Source: an uncultured Saprospiraceae bacterium (GTDB lineage: Bacteria; Bacteroidota; Bacteroidia; Chitinophagales; Saprospiraceae). From it: a stretch of 64,000 bases of DNA. Shown piece by piece: positions 53,454 to 61,979 of the stretch (position 1 is its first letter; the number at the start of each line of letters is the position of its first letter). The position numbers were made by a program, and so were the translations under genes. Location: positions 39,571-103,570 of the forward strand of contig CALFWO010000013.1 of NCBI GenBank assembly GCA_937928045.1. Direction: 5' to 3'. A model generated the notes under the pieces. The model made no database searches. It had not been told where the DNA came from and saw only the letters and a list, made by a program, of their open reading frames with translations.

Positions 53454-53924
53454 AATTCCTTACATTTAAAACGAATAAAATTTAAACACGAATGGCGATT
53501 TATGACTAGCGTCATAAATTAAATAGCAATGATTGTGATTCTAGCTATTGATGTAATTTAGAGAAATATTATCTTAATGAATATTCAAGTCAATAGGAAG
53601 TAGAATCAATAATTAAATGTGGTAGTTGTATAGTTTGTAACTCTCTAAGAATAAAAAAGAACAAGTGCTAAGAGGCAAAGAACATGATTTGTATTTTTCC
53701 TACAGCACATCAGTTTTCGCTAAACGCTAGTTACAATAATGACAAGCATGATAATAAAACTTGCTAATTAAAACTACCAGATGTCAGTTCTTATTGGCCA
53801 ATTAAATTAATAAATAGATACATAAAGAAAACATTGAATGTTGTTTAGGACTGATACACTAAGCTAAAATTAGTTCTATTATTTTCAGTTTGATACAAAT
53901 TTTATAGCTCAACAAATTCTTAAT
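53454..53924. other. Gene-free AT-rich stretch
   Basis: No gene is seen. It contains a 9-bp inverted repeat ATTTATGAC-TAGC-GTCATAAAT (53498-53519) and many stops in all frames. It precedes the BNR-repeat gene, for which no consensus promoter could be placed. Confidence 0.4.
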
Positions 53925-54929
53925 ATGAAAAAGTTACTAATTATTGGATGGATGTTTTTATTGCAATGGAATCTATGCTACTCTCAAATTGATTCATTTA
54001 GCACGAGTCTTAAAGGTAAAATCATAAGAGCTATTGGAAAGAATTCCCACTCATCGGCTGTTTGCTATGCGGGTCTCAAAGGAAGCGAATTAGGATCTGG
54101 CCTAATTTATATAAGTGAGAATTCAGGAAAGAACTGGAAACCTTTGAATAATGGAAAACCTATTGGAGTTTATGTTTCTGATATTCAGGCCATAGAAAAA
54201 TCCAGTGATCCAGAAAAAACACTCTATGCTGGTACTTGGAAAAATGGATTATACAAAAGTAAGGATGATGGGCAGACATGGCAAAAAGATTTAAATTTTC
54301 CATCGTCTGACGTCAGGAGTATTAAATCTGGAATTCAAACGCCTCTTTTGATTTATGCAGCTACTTCATATTTAGGTGTAGTAAAAAGTATTGATGGCGG
54401 AAAAACGTGGAAGGGCAATGATGCAAAAACAATCAATAGTACTTTTCAATTTGTCTGGTCCATTGAGATTGATAAAAATGACGACAATATAATTTTTGCC
54501 CAAACCTTTAATAGTGGCATATGGAAATCAATTAATCAAGGAGAAACATGGAAACAAGTGTTAGATACAAATGGGGAGGTATGTTGGGATATGAAAATCT
54601 CCAAAGATTCTAAAAATGTTTGGGTTGTCTCCAGCCAAAGAGGCGACACTTTGAGTTCTATTTATCATAGCATTGATGGTGGAAATACTTGGGAAGAGAT
54701 GCTTGATGTACCTCAGATCGGAATAAGTCAAATTAATGTAGTAGAGAGTGATGATGAGAATACTATAATTATTGGCAGCTGGAAAAAGGGTGTACATCTA
54801 TTAAAAGATAAGAACTGGATTAAAAGTACTCTTGTTGACTACGATTCAATATCCGAAATACTTTTAATGGATAATGAAATATTAATTGGTAGTTGGGGGA
54901 ATGGAACTTACAACTTAAAACTGGAATAA
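53925..54929 (+). CDS. Secreted BNR/Asp-box repeat beta-propeller protein
   Basis: A signal peptide (MKKLLIIGWMFLLQWNLCYSQ) is followed by at least five Asp-box repeats of the SxDxGxTW type: SENSGKNWKPL, SKDDGQTWQKD, SIDGGKTWKGN, SINQGETWKQV and SIDGGNTWEEM. They lie ~45-50 residues apart, as in sialidase- or sortilin-like beta-propellers. No catalytic residues of sialidases are seen, so a binding role is more likely. No type IX sorting tail is present. It is intact but sits between two decayed gene remnants. Confidence 0.85.
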   Translation: MKKLLIIGWMFLLQWNLCYSQIDSFSTSLKGKIIRAIGKNSHSSAVCYAGLKGSELGSGLIYISENSGKNWKPLNNGKPIGVYVSDIQAIEKSSDPEKTLYAGTWKNGLYKSKDDGQTWQKDLNFPSSDVRSIKSGIQTPLLIYAATSYLGVVKSIDGGKTWKGNDAKTINSTFQFVWSIEIDKNDDNIIFAQTFNSGIWKSINQGETWKQVLDTNGEVCWDMKISKDSKNVWVVSSQRGDTLSSIYHSIDGGNTWEEMLDVPQIGISQINVVESDDENTIIIGSWKKGVHLLKDKNWIKSTLVDYDSISEILLMDNEILIGSWGNGTYNLKLE

Positions 54930-54942
54930 ATTTCTATCGAAA

Positions 54943-55200
54943 TTGGCTGATTTAAAAAGAAATAAAATACGATTACTTTATTTAGCAAAAGTCCTTCAAA
55001 ATTTAGTTGAAACTTATTGAAATCCAAAACAATATTATTATTGGATTGACCCTTTCTTTATAATTAAAAGAAAATTTTTAATCCACGAACGCAATGAAAA
55101 TGATATCCAGGTTGTAGTTGATAATGCAATCGAATTAGGGATGTTTTTCAAATTATCTAATAGATTGACTAATTGTGTTCACGAACAACATGATTTTTGA
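54943..55200 (+). pseudogene. Gene remnant with one in-frame TGA
   Basis: The frame reads LADLKRNKIRLLYLAKVLQN and so on to VETY, then TGA (55018-55020). It continues NPKQYYYWIDPFFIIKRKFL and further to HEQHDF with a TGA at 55198-55200. The composition is protein-like across the stop, so a single nonsense mutation (or an error) in a former gene of ~85 or more codons is likely. No ATG start is found and no family is recognised. 55201-55316 shows nothing further. Confidence 0.45.
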
Positions 55201-55316
55201 TTCCAATTTTGTTGATCACCTGAACCCTGACGAATAAACGGCGCCTTTTTTCCCTAAATTCATAGAATTATTAGTCTCAATATTAAACTAAGCTAATCAA
55301 TAGAGCAGTAAGTACC

Positions 55317-56681
55317 CTACCCTTTTTTCTCCTCAAATCGTTGAAATACAAAAAATCCTATTAAACAGAAGAATACTGCAGTATATGCTATCATTATAAC
55401 CCCAGAAGGATTGGTGCTGCTTTTCCCAAAGATTAAAAGCGAGGGAAATATTAAATTCGCCAAAGCAACCCCCATTTTCATCATGAAATTTCTTGCACCA
55501 TAAAACATGCCGGCTAAGGTTTTACTTTCTTCGTTTTCGTCTTCATAAATGATATCTGCGATGATGGCATTAGGCAGTATTCCGAAGGCTGCCAACGGAA
55601 AAGCACTGGCAATTGCTAGCAGGTAAAAAGGTAAATCTCCTTCCCCTAACAAGCGATAATTAGCGATAATAACAAAACAGGCTGCAAATGCAATGAATGC
55701 CCATAATAAGATCTTCTTTTTCCCTATCCGTTTTGCAAGCAAATTTAGCGGAACATAAAGCATAAGACTGCAAACAAATCCGATCAACAAAAAGAACGTG
55801 GCATCGCTTTCAGGTCGTCCAATTAATATGGTAATGAAATAACTAATTCCTGTTTGTATAAAGGTCAATGACAACCAATAAAAAAGATCTGATATCGCAA
55901 ATATTTTAAATTTCCGATTTCTAAAAACAGTCTTTAAGGAATCCATGATATTAATCTTTGCTACTTGTTGAACAGCATATTTATTTTCATTTAAAAATAA
56001 GATCGGCACCAACATGGCAATAAACCCAATAGCAGTAAAACTCGCTATAGCAATTTGAAATGCGATGACAATTTCAAAACTATTTTGCAAATGTTCGAAG
56101 ACGGCGTAAATACTATTTCCGATCATAAAACCTAACGCCCAAGTAACTGAAATTATGGTACTGATGCTTAAACGATCATCCTCATGATGTCCCAATTCTC
56201 CGATTAGAGCAGTGTATGGCACAACATATAAAGTCATGGAAAAAAAGAATAAAAACAAGGTTACAAAAAGCCAAGTCGTGTTCAGCGAAAAATTATCTAC
56301 ACTCAATGGATAGAATATCAAAAAAGAAAACAATGCAAATGGCACAATCGCCAATGCCATCATAGATTTACGTTTTCCCATCTTATGACTTCTTCGATCA
56401 GACCAATTGGCAATCAAAGGATCAGTAATTCCATCAAAAATTCTTCCACCAAAATTGATCACTCCTAAGGTTGTTAAAATACCTAAAATCGCACCAGTAA
56501 AAATAAATTCTGGGAATACAGTAGCACTTGAATCTTCAGGCGGAAAATAAAATCGAGGCAATAAATTTATAGCCGCAAAACTGGTTAAGGACCATCCTAA
56601 TTGACCAATTGCATAAATCCATTTAACACCCAATCCCGGACGGATTGCTGCGATAGTTTTACTCGAAAAATTACTTTCCAT
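55317..56681 (-). CDS. MFS transporter of the GPH (glycoside-pentoside-hexuronide:cation symporter) type
   Basis: The 454-residue protein has about 12 transmembrane helices. The stretches RIFDGITDPLIANWSDRRSHKMGKR (conserved loop 2-3 of GPH symporters), TLYVVPYTALIGELG and ADIIYEDENEESKTLAGMFYGARNFM are typical of the MelB/GPH family. Such proteins move sugars or other solutes with Na+ or H+. The substrate cannot be told. It is divergent from fabH, with 121 bp between the starts. Confidence 0.88.
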   Translation of the reverse strand: MESNFSSKTIAAIRPGLGVKWIYAIGQLGWSLTSFAAINLLPRFYFPPEDSSATVFPEFIFTGAILGILTTLGVINFGGRIFDGITDPLIANWSDRRSHKMGKRKSMMALAIVPFALFSFLIFYPLSVDNFSLNTTWLFVTLFLFFFSMTLYVVPYTALIGELGHHEDDRLSISTIISVTWALGFMIGNSIYAVFEHLQNSFEIVIAFQIAIASFTAIGFIAMLVPILFLNENKYAVQQVAKINIMDSLKTVFRNRKFKIFAISDLFYWLSLTFIQTGISYFITILIGRPESDATFFLLIGFVCSLMLYVPLNLLAKRIGKKKILLWAFIAFAACFVIIANYRLLGEGDLPFYLLAIASAFPLAAFGILPNAIIADIIYEDENEESKTLAGMFYGARNFMMKMGVALANLIFPSLLIFGKSSTNPSGVIMIAYTAVFFCLIGFFVFQRFEEKKG

Positions 56682-56802
56682 AATGTTGAATTGGATGATT
56701 ATTGTAATATTCTGATCAATATCAATAAATATTCGGGGCTTCTCCTCAAATCAGTCCAAAGAAAAAACAAATAACTGTATATTTCGCATCAAATAACGAA
56801 TT

Positions 56803-57852
56803 ATGAAGCAATCTAAGATAGCCGGGATTGGCCACTATGTTCCTAAAAAAATTGTTACTAATCATGATCTAGCGGAGGTAATGGATACAAGTGATGAATG
56901 GATTCGTGAAAGGACAGGAATTATAGAAAGAAGATATGCAGAACGTCATAAAGAGACTACCTCGACCATGGGCGTTGAAGCCGCTAAAATAGCAATTGAA
57001 CGAGCGGGCATTACCAACAAGGATGTTGACTTTATTATCTTCGCAACGCTCTCTCCAGATTACTACTTTCCAGGAGCAGGTGTACTGTTACAAAGGCAGA
57101 TGGACATGGCTGGAATAGGTGCACTAGACATTCGAAATCAATGTTCGGGATTTATTTATGCCTTGTCAGTTGCTGATCAATTTGTAAAAACTGGGATGTA
57201 CAAAAATGTTCTAGTAGTAGGTTCTGAATTCCATTCTTCGGGCTTGGACTTTTCTACTAAAGGAAGAAATATATCTGTCATTTTTGGTGACGGTGCAGGG
57301 GCCGTTATCGTGCAACCTACTGATGTTAAAAACAAGGGTATACTATCAACGCACCTTCACGCAGATGGTGAGTATGCAGAAAAACTTGCATTCATCAATC
57401 CCGGTTCTCATGGTGGAGCTTTTTTAGGAACTGAACAATATGGATATCCAGAGGGCGATTTCGATTCAATCTGGTTGACGGATAAAATATGGGCGGATAA
57501 GGATATTTATCCGAATATGGAAGGGCAGGCTGTTTTCAAAATGGCAGTTCAGAAATTTCCTGAAGTAATAGCAGAAGCTTTAAGTAAAAATAAACTAACC
57601 TCTGCTGATATTGACATTTTAGTACCTCATCAAGCCAATCTTCGCATCAGTCAATTTGTGCAAAAGAAATTGGGCTTAAAAGATGATCAAGTCGTCAACA
57701 ATATCCAAAAGTACGGCAACACGACTGCAGCTTCAGTTCCTATTGCCTTAAGCGAAGCTTGGGAGGCAGGAAGAGTTAAAGATGGAGATCTTGTATGCTT
57801 GGCCGCATTTGGATCTGGTTTTACTTGGGGTTCAGCCTTAATTCGTTGGTAA
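56803..57852 (+). CDS. 3-oxoacyl-ACP synthase III family protein (FabH-like)
   Basis: It is a condensing enzyme of the thiolase fold that joins an acyl-CoA with malonyl-ACP or a related acyl donor. The catalytic Cys114 lies in IRNQCSGFIYAL, His in LVPHQANLRI, and Asn in YGNTTAASVPIAL. The C-terminus GSGFTWGSALIRW is typical. The 349-aa length is slightly longer than E. coli FabH (317). Because a phosphatidyltransferase gene and comEC follow, it could start fatty-acid synthesis or belong to a special lipid pathway; the first is the default. Confidence 0.92.
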   Translation: MKQSKIAGIGHYVPKKIVTNHDLAEVMDTSDEWIRERTGIIERRYAERHKETTSTMGVEAAKIAIERAGITNKDVDFIIFATLSPDYYFPGAGVLLQRQMDMAGIGALDIRNQCSGFIYALSVADQFVKTGMYKNVLVVGSEFHSSGLDFSTKGRNISVIFGDGAGAVIVQPTDVKNKGILSTHLHADGEYAEKLAFINPGSHGGAFLGTEQYGYPEGDFDSIWLTDKIWADKDIYPNMEGQAVFKMAVQKFPEVIAEALSKNKLTSADIDILVPHQANLRISQFVQKKLGLKDDQVVNNIQKYGNTTAASVPIALSEAWEAGRVKDGDLVCLAAFGSGFTWGSALIRW

Positions 57853-57866
57853 ATATCAACTAAATA

Positions 57867-58574
57867 ATGCCTAATCAAACGTCCTACTCTACGCTTCAGA
57901 AATCGCTAGCTTGGTTTGTTCATCTTTTCACAGCTTCAGGAATTTGCGCTGCGTTTATGGCTATCCTCGCAGTTGCGGATCACCAATGGGTTACTGCATT
58001 CTGGTGGCTAATTTTATGTCTATTTATTGATGCCATTGATGGTACTTTTGCACGCTTGTTTAAAGCCAAAGAAGTCCTTCCAAACATGAACGGCACTAAT
58101 ATTGACTATGTGATCGACTTTGCAACCTATGCAATCATTCCAGCATATTTTTTCTACGAGGCTGAACTAGTAAATGATCAATATAATTTGGTGCTTACTT
58201 TCCTAATATTATTAGTTTCTGCGATTTATTACGGTAAAGAAGGAATGGTGTCCGAGGATAATTATTTCATTGGCTTTCCGGTGATGTGGAACATGGCAGT
58301 CTTTTTTATGTTTTTTGTTTTTCATGTATCACCATTGTTAAATGCTATTTATATTGTATTTTTAGCAGCATTGCATTTTGTGCCGATTAAATTTGTCTAT
58401 CCAAGCCGAGCTAGTAAACAATTTTGGCCGACATTGATTGCTACTTTGAACTTCGGACTAGCCATTGTCATGGTTTTATTCAATTACCCTGAAGTTAGTG
58501 TTTGGAATTATCTTGCGGCGCTATCGGTACTGTACTATGGAGTTATGGCTATCTACAATACTTGGATTGAGTAA
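57867..58574 (+). CDS. CDP-alcohol phosphatidyltransferase, phosphatidylcholine synthase-like
   Basis: The catalytic motif of the CDP-alcohol family appears as DAIDGTFARLFKAKEVLPNM and GTNIDYVIDFATYAIIPAYF. The pattern DG-x2-AR-...-G-x3-D-x3-D, with a short loop and YxxY-like end, is that of Pcs, which makes phosphatidylcholine from CDP-diacylglycerol and free choline. The 235-aa protein has about eight hydrophobic segments, also as in Pcs. It lies 14 bp after the fabH-like gene and 6 bp before comEC. The choline-type symporter at 43995 could supply the substrate (inference). Confidence 0.82.
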   Translation: MPNQTSYSTLQKSLAWFVHLFTASGICAAFMAILAVADHQWVTAFWWLILCLFIDAIDGTFARLFKAKEVLPNMNGTNIDYVIDFATYAIIPAYFFYEAELVNDQYNLVLTFLILLVSAIYYGKEGMVSEDNYFIGFPVMWNMAVFFMFFVFHVSPLLNAIYIVFLAALHFVPIKFVYPSRASKQFWPTLIATLNFGLAIVMVLFNYPEVSVWNYLAALSVLYYGVMAIYNTWIE

Positions 58575-58580
58575 AAATAT

Positions 58581-60716
58581 TTGTTTGTGATCTACCAAAG
58601 AGAAATACCATTTGTCAAAGTTGTTATTCCCTTGATAATTGGTATTACTGTTGGTTATCATTTTAAGATACCGTTATCTTTTCTTTTTCCAGCTATTGGT
58701 TTGACTTTTATTCTATTTGGAGTAGTTGCATTTTTGAAGCTGTTTCCAAATCTTCGCATATTACTATCTGGTGTTATCTATTTATTTTTCTTTTTACTAG
58801 GTATAACTAGTATTGGCTATACGGCTGAACAGTTTCATATAGACGATGAAATTGTTAACATAGAAAAATCATTCCAAGTCAAAATAATCGAGACTCCAAA
58901 AATCACCAAACGAATATCATTTAGAGCTAAAATTATTGACACTGATTCTTCCACATATCCTAAAAATAAAAGTCTCGGCGAACTCTATGTTAGTTTAGAG
59001 AAAAAAAACGAGATTGGTAATTTATTACTTGGAGATCATTTATTTCTTTATGGAAAAATCAGACCACTTACTCCTTCCAAAAATAAATATACTTTTGACT
59101 TTAAGAATTTTTTAAAGACTAAAGGAATTACACATCAAATTTTCTTGAATGAAAAAAATTGGAAATTGCTTCATCGTAACGAAGAGTTTTCAATAGTCAA
59201 CTTAGCAAAATTAGTACAGCATAAATTTTCAAGAATTATTCAGAAGTACATCCCTGAACTTGAAGAATCTTCTATTGTTCAAGCATTGGTAATAGGTAGC
59301 AAATCAAATTTAGACCCTGCTATTCGAGATGCTTATGCCAATACTGGATCAATGCATGTGCTTGCAGTTTCCGGCTTACACGTTGGACTCATTTACGCCT
59401 TTCTAATATTCATTTTTAGATTTTCTGTAGGCAAATCTAAGTTGATAAAATGGTCAAAGTTTTGGATAATCTTATTGATTATTTGGTGTTTCACATTCAT
59501 CTCAGGTGCTGCGCCCTCAGTAATTAGAGCCAGCACAATGCTAAGCCTGTTGTTAGTTGCAAAGAATATTCAGCGGTATCCAAACACTTATAACATTATA
59601 GCCTTCACTGCATTTTGCATGTTAATATACAACCCATGGCAATTGTTCGATGTCAGTTTTCAACTTTCGTTTTTAGCACTATTAGGAATCGTATTTTTCC
59701 ATAGTAAAATATACCGGTCCTGGTATATAAAAAATTGGTTGGGAGATAAAATTTGGACATTAACAGCTCTAGGAATATCAGCCCAACTGGGAACTTTTCC
59801 AATTGCAATTTATTATTTCCATCAGTTTCCTTTTTCATTTTGGTTAACTGGAATCTTCGTTGTCCCTTTCGCTTCATTAATCTTGGGTCTAGGACTTATA
59901 CTTCTTTTTACACATTTCGTCATTCCCTTTTTAGCGCCAATAATCGGCCAAATACTCGAACTTATTGTTTGGCTCCTAAATGCTCTGATCTACCTCGTAC
60001 AAAGTATTCCAGGAAGTTCATTAAAAGGCATTTGGATAAACGAAGCAACCCTACTCATTTTATATTTATCGATATTTCTATTCGCAGTTGCTGTTGGATT
60101 GAAAAGAAAAATAATATTGATCGCAGCTACAGGATTATTCATTGGGTTAATGAGCTATAATTTGGTTAAAAAGATAAATTCTCCTGTTGTCAATAAGCTA
60201 CATGTTTACCACAGCTTTAAAAATTCGAGAATAGATTACATTCAAAACAATACCTCCTTTGGATTTCAAAACGAAAATTTTGACGAAACACAGTTTATTA
60301 ATCTTGTCGAACCCTTTCATGAATATTTGGGAATTAATAACACAAGAGATGAACTTCCAAATCGCGTACAAGACTCAAGTTACGACGGGATAATGTATTA
60401 TCAAATAAATAACTACAAGTTAGGAATTCTAAGAGCTCCACCGAAATTTATATTTTCAAAACCACTTCATCTTGATCTGTTAATTATAACCAACAATCCA
60501 AAATTAGAATTTAATAATTTAGTGAAAACTATTCATCCCGACATAATTATAATTGATGGATCAAACCCTATTTGGTCCATACAAAAATGGGAAAATGATG
60601 CTCAAGAATTTTTACCGAATACTATACTTTATTCAACTTCAGAACTCGGAGCAATAACGATCAACTTTGAAAATGATAAGATTGAATCTGTTTTGGGAGA
60701 GACAGAAAAATTATAA
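58581..60716 (+). CDS. comEC: ComEC/Rec2-family DNA uptake channel
   Basis: ComEC carries one strand of incoming DNA across the inner membrane during natural transformation. The protein has two N-terminal membrane helices, a soluble beta domain (about 90-210) and a competence domain. The latter holds ALVIGSKSNLDPAIRDAYANTG, HVLAVSGLHVGLIYAFLIF, SGAAPSVIRASTMLSLLL and DVSFQLSFLALLGIVFF. The C-terminal part beyond ~540 lacks the metallo-beta-lactamase motif HxHxDH seen in longer homologues. Its start is TTG at 58581 or GTG at 58587; no ATG fits. It lies 6 bp after the pcs-like gene. Confidence 0.93.
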   Translation: MFVIYQREIPFVKVVIPLIIGITVGYHFKIPLSFLFPAIGLTFILFGVVAFLKLFPNLRILLSGVIYLFFFLLGITSIGYTAEQFHIDDEIVNIEKSFQVKIIETPKITKRISFRAKIIDTDSSTYPKNKSLGELYVSLEKKNEIGNLLLGDHLFLYGKIRPLTPSKNKYTFDFKNFLKTKGITHQIFLNEKNWKLLHRNEEFSIVNLAKLVQHKFSRIIQKYIPELEESSIVQALVIGSKSNLDPAIRDAYANTGSMHVLAVSGLHVGLIYAFLIFIFRFSVGKSKLIKWSKFWIILLIIWCFTFISGAAPSVIRASTMLSLLLVAKNIQRYPNTYNIIAFTAFCMLIYNPWQLFDVSFQLSFLALLGIVFFHSKIYRSWYIKNWLGDKIWTLTALGISAQLGTFPIAIYYFHQFPFSFWLTGIFVVPFASLILGLGLILLFTHFVIPFLAPIIGQILELIVWLLNALIYLVQSIPGSSLKGIWINEATLLILYLSIFLFAVAVGLKRKIILIAATGLFIGLMSYNLVKKINSPVVNKLHVYHSFKNSRIDYIQNNTSFGFQNENFDETQFINLVEPFHEYLGINNTRDELPNRVQDSSYDGIMYYQINNYKLGILRAPPKFIFSKPLHLDLLIITNNPKLEFNNLVKTIHPDIIIIDGSNPIWSIQKWENDAQEFLPNTILYSTSELGAITINFENDKIESVLGETEKL

Positions 60717-60721
60717 ACGAA

Positions 60722-61717
60722 ATGAAAGAATCAAACTGGGGATTTAGCAGACGCGAAAAAATTGGAATGTTCGGAATTGCGTCAATCATTGCAATCTTGT
60801 TTCTAGCAAATATGTTTTACACAAAAGCCAGTAATAAGAATGACAAACAAGACATCAGCTCTTTTCAAAAGGCAATAGAGGAAGCCAATAAAGAAAGAGC
60901 ATTGATTGCCCAAGAAAAAAAAGATAAAAAGAACTCATTTCGTAAAACGTACAAAAACCAATATAAAAATAATGGAAGTAAAACCAAGTCTTCAATTAAA
61001 TCAAAAGTTGAAAGCAAACCAATTTCAACTGTTGAACAAAATGAAATTGCGCAGAAAGTAGATGACAATTTACCAAAAATAGAAATGAGTTTTTTCAATC
61101 CAAATAACGCTACATTGGATGAGCTCGCTAAACTTGGAATTCCTAAAAGAACTTGTCAAACAATTATTAATTTTCGAAACAAGGGAGGAAAATTTTTAAA
61201 GGCCGAAGACTTGAAAGTAGTTTATGGAATTTCTGAACCCATATATAAAAGATTAAAGCAATATATTCAGATTCCTGACGTAGTTAAAAAGAAAAAAGAT
61301 ATTCCCAAGGAAAAAGTTTTAATCAAAATTCCTTTGAATGGTTCGACTGCTGAAGATTGGATGAAACTTAGAGGCATCGGCCCAACGCTTTCTGCTAGAA
61401 TTGTTAAATATCGAGACAAACTAGGTGGATTCGCAAATGTTGAGCAACTCAAAGACGTTTACAACCTTCCAGATTCAACATTCAATAGTATTTATGGCCA
61501 AATTGAGCTTAACAATTCTATTGTCAAAAAATCAATTCAAGAATTAAATTTTAAAGAGCTAATTAGTCATCCCTATATCAATAAATCTATCGCCGGAAAA
61601 CTCATTTCTAAAAAAGATCGAAACGAAAAATTCAATAATTGGCAAGAATTTCAAAATTATTTAAAAATTACACCAAAAGAGGTAGAAAACATAAAACAAT
61701 ATTTTATAATACCTTAA
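60722..61717 (+). CDS. Helix-hairpin-helix protein, ComEA-like
   Basis: An N-terminal membrane helix (about 15-31) and a basic, Lys/Ser-rich linker (about 35-120) lead to repeated helix-hairpin-helix motifs. These are ATLDELAKLGIPKRTCQTIINFR (about 135-157), DWMKLRGIGPTLSARIVKYR (about 215-234) and a weaker third one near 275-320. HhH repeats bind DNA without sequence preference; ComEA is the periplasmic DNA receptor of competence. Adjacent position to comEC, 5 bp after its stop, supports a role in DNA uptake. It has three HhH units, while ComEA usually has one or two. Confidence 0.85.
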   Translation: MKESNWGFSRREKIGMFGIASIIAILFLANMFYTKASNKNDKQDISSFQKAIEEANKERALIAQEKKDKKNSFRKTYKNQYKNNGSKTKSSIKSKVESKPISTVEQNEIAQKVDDNLPKIEMSFFNPNNATLDELAKLGIPKRTCQTIINFRNKGGKFLKAEDLKVVYGISEPIYKRLKQYIQIPDVVKKKKDIPKEKVLIKIPLNGSTAEDWMKLRGIGPTLSARIVKYRDKLGGFANVEQLKDVYNLPDSTFNSIYGQIELNNSIVKKSIQELNFKELISHPYINKSIAGKLISKKDRNEKFNNWQEFQNYLKITPKEVENIKQYFIIP

Positions 61718-61728
61718 TGGATTTCGTC

Positions 61729-61768
61729 ATCTACTTGTTTCGTCCTAAATCACTCATTACAAGTAGAT
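61729..61768. repeat. 10-bp inverted repeat after the comEA-like gene
   Basis: ATCTACTTGT (61729-61738) is the exact reverse complement of 61759-61768 with a 20-nt loop. It lies 11 bp after the stop and has no T-run, so it is a weak terminator at best. Confidence 0.4.
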
Positions 61769-61889
61769 TACGCAACAAATATTTGTTATGAATGAATTCA
61801 TTTTTTTTAATTATTTCAAATAACAAATTTATTTCTGTGATATTAATGTTGATCACAATACAAGTCCTACCCTAAAGCTTTAGGACCAC

Positions 61890-61920
61890 TTGATTTGATG
61901 CCCCTACCCTCCTATTTTTG
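61890..61920 (+). promoter_or_regulatory. Promoter of the large secreted protein
   Basis: TTG (61890-61892), a 20-bp spacer and TATTTTTG (61913-61920) fit the Bacteroidota promoter. It lies 59 bp before the ATG at 61980. Confidence 0.5.
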
Positions 61921-61979
61921 AATAACCACTCCTATTTCCGCCGAGTTCAAACTTAAACCTTAACCATCAAAATCATTGA

